Assembly (NCBI GenBank): GCA_900553215.1
Contig: USCJ01000017.1
Span: 1 to 13,841, forward strand
From: an uncultured Collinsella sp.
GTDB lineage: Bacteria > Actinomycetota > Coriobacteriia > Coriobacteriales > Coriobacteriaceae
Direction: 5' to 3'
DNA: 13,841 nucleotides
Every line of letters starts with the position of its first letter. Position 1 is the stretch's first letter. The notes beneath the pieces are model-generated. The model made no database searches. It had not been told where the DNA came from and saw only the letters and a program-made list of their open reading frames with translations. The translations under genes were made by a program, and so were the position numbers. This document shows positions 13,201-13,841 of the stretch, in pieces.

Positions 13201-13841
13201 CTATTTGACCTCGATGAGCTCGTACTCGCTCGTGCCCAGGCCGATCTTCTCGGCATGCGCGATGCACGCGCGCCAGTCGGTGTCGGGATGCGTGATGCAG
13301 AAGGGATCCTTGGCCTGCTCGCCCTCCAAATGCTCGTGGTTATGCTCCATCTTGGCCGCGCTGTCGGTAAGCTCGGTGTTAGGCAGCGGCTCGGATGCCA
13401 TGACGGCATCGGCGCAGGCCTGGTCGATGGCGACCGGGTCGAAGCTCGCGAACATGCCGATGTCGTTGACGATGGGCGTGTCATTCTCGGGATGGCAGTC
13501 GCAGTTGGGGCTGATGTCCATGGCGAGCGAGATATGGAAGCTGGGGCGATCCTGGACAACGGCCTTCGTATACTCGGCGATCTTGTAGTTGAGTACGTCG
13601 GCCGCGGCGTCATAGTCGGGCTTGATGCAGTCCTGGTTGCACGCCGCAATGCAGCGTCCGCAGCCCACGCAGCGATCGTGGTCGATGGTAGCCACGTGAA
13701 CCGTGCGGGTGCTGCCGTTGGCAAGCTCGCGCTCACGCGTACCGTCAAACGTGATGGCGCTGTGCGCGCAAATCTTCTCGCAGGCACGGCAACCTACGCA
13801 GTTGGTGGTATCGACGCTCGGCTTGCCCGCGGCGTGCTGCT
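13201..13841 (-). CDS. DUF362-type ferredoxin-like protein with two [4Fe-4S] motifs, 5' part outside window
   Basis: The frame is open to the window edge, so at least the N-terminal DUF362 region is missing; the GTG at 13695 lies between the two cluster motifs and is not the start. Visible are CVGCRACEKIC with AHSAITFDG, then CVGCGRCIAACN, both CxxCxxCxxxC sets for [4Fe-4S] clusters. The second lacks the Pro that usually follows the last Cys. After this comes the conserved DUF362 C-terminus: SPNCDCHPENDTPIVNDIG, FDPVAIDQACADAV, a His/Glu-rich stretch (MEHNHEHLEGE), and WRACIAHAEKIGLGTSEYELIEV. Members are common in anaerobes and thought to take part in electron transfer; no partner is known from this window. 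Confidence 0.88.
   Translation of the reverse strand, partial: QHAAGKPSVDTTNCVGCRACEKICAHSAITFDGTRERELANGSTRTVHVATIDHDRCVGCGRCIAACNQDCIKPDYDAAADVLNYKIAEYTKAVVQDRPSFHISLAMDISPNCDCHPENDTPIVNDIGMFASFDPVAIDQACADAVMASEPLPNTELTDSAAKMEHNHEHLEGEQAKDPFCITHPDTDWRACIAHAEKIGLGTSEYELIEVK

Noticed and set aside
1..13841. CRISPR arrays, tRNA or rRNA genes, prophage or toxin-antitoxin genes
   Set aside because: No regularly spaced repeats, cloverleaf sequences or related protein families were seen on either strand.

Overview
The window looks like chromosomal DNA of a GC-rich gut actinobacterium of the class Coriobacteriia, most likely Collinsella or a close relative. This rests on strong G/C preference at third codon positions, actinobacterial-type proteins with long basic N-termini, and an NRAMP-related magnesium transporter of the kind characterised in Eggerthella lenta. 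The genus is an inference. No phage, plasmid, CRISPR, tRNA or rRNA signature was seen. There are ten well supported protein genes: two on the + strand (the first and the second-to-last) and eight on the - strand.

Layout. 1-2173 (+): 3' part of an OatA-like membrane acyltransferase with a C-terminal SGNH domain. 2174-2683: a 510-base convergent intergenic stretch with a GGGACGTTCC hairpin, a 230-bp AT-rich element bounded by 34-bp inverted repeats, and a terminator. 2684-5799 (-): a two-gene operon in which an MgtE-like PRC/MgtE_N/CBS membrane protein is followed 8 bases later by an NRAMP-related (NRMT-type) Mg2+ transporter. It is preceded by a roughly 200-nt leader (5800-6001) that can fold into mutually exclusive structures. 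6128-7534 (-): a membrane-anchored NodB-like protein in which nearly all metal and catalytic residues are replaced. 7607-8751 (-): an overlapping YtxH / PRC-barrel pair. 8888-11119 (-): a CNNM/CorC-type CBS membrane protein followed by a stand-alone cyanophycin-synthetase N-terminal-like domain with an acidic Ala/Pro/Glu tail. 11234-11917 (-): a PAQR/hemolysin III protein. 11918-12103: a divergent regulatory region with a good sigma70 promoter and two similar 18-bp palindromes. 12104-13069 (+): a membrane-anchored alpha/beta hydrolase. 13201-13841 (-): C-terminal part of a DUF362-type protein with two [4Fe-4S] motifs.

How the genes fit together. Two loci (the NRMT/MgtE-like operon and the CNNM gene) point to magnesium homeostasis. 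The acyltransferase, the NodB-like protein and possibly the hydrolase and YtxH proteins concern the envelope. The best candidate for an undescribed system is the NRMT operon: a transporter with the Mg2+-type site, a co-transcribed MgtE homologue that keeps the Mg2+-sensing cytoplasmic part but has lost the MgtE pore signature, and a structured leader RNA that does not resemble the M-box.
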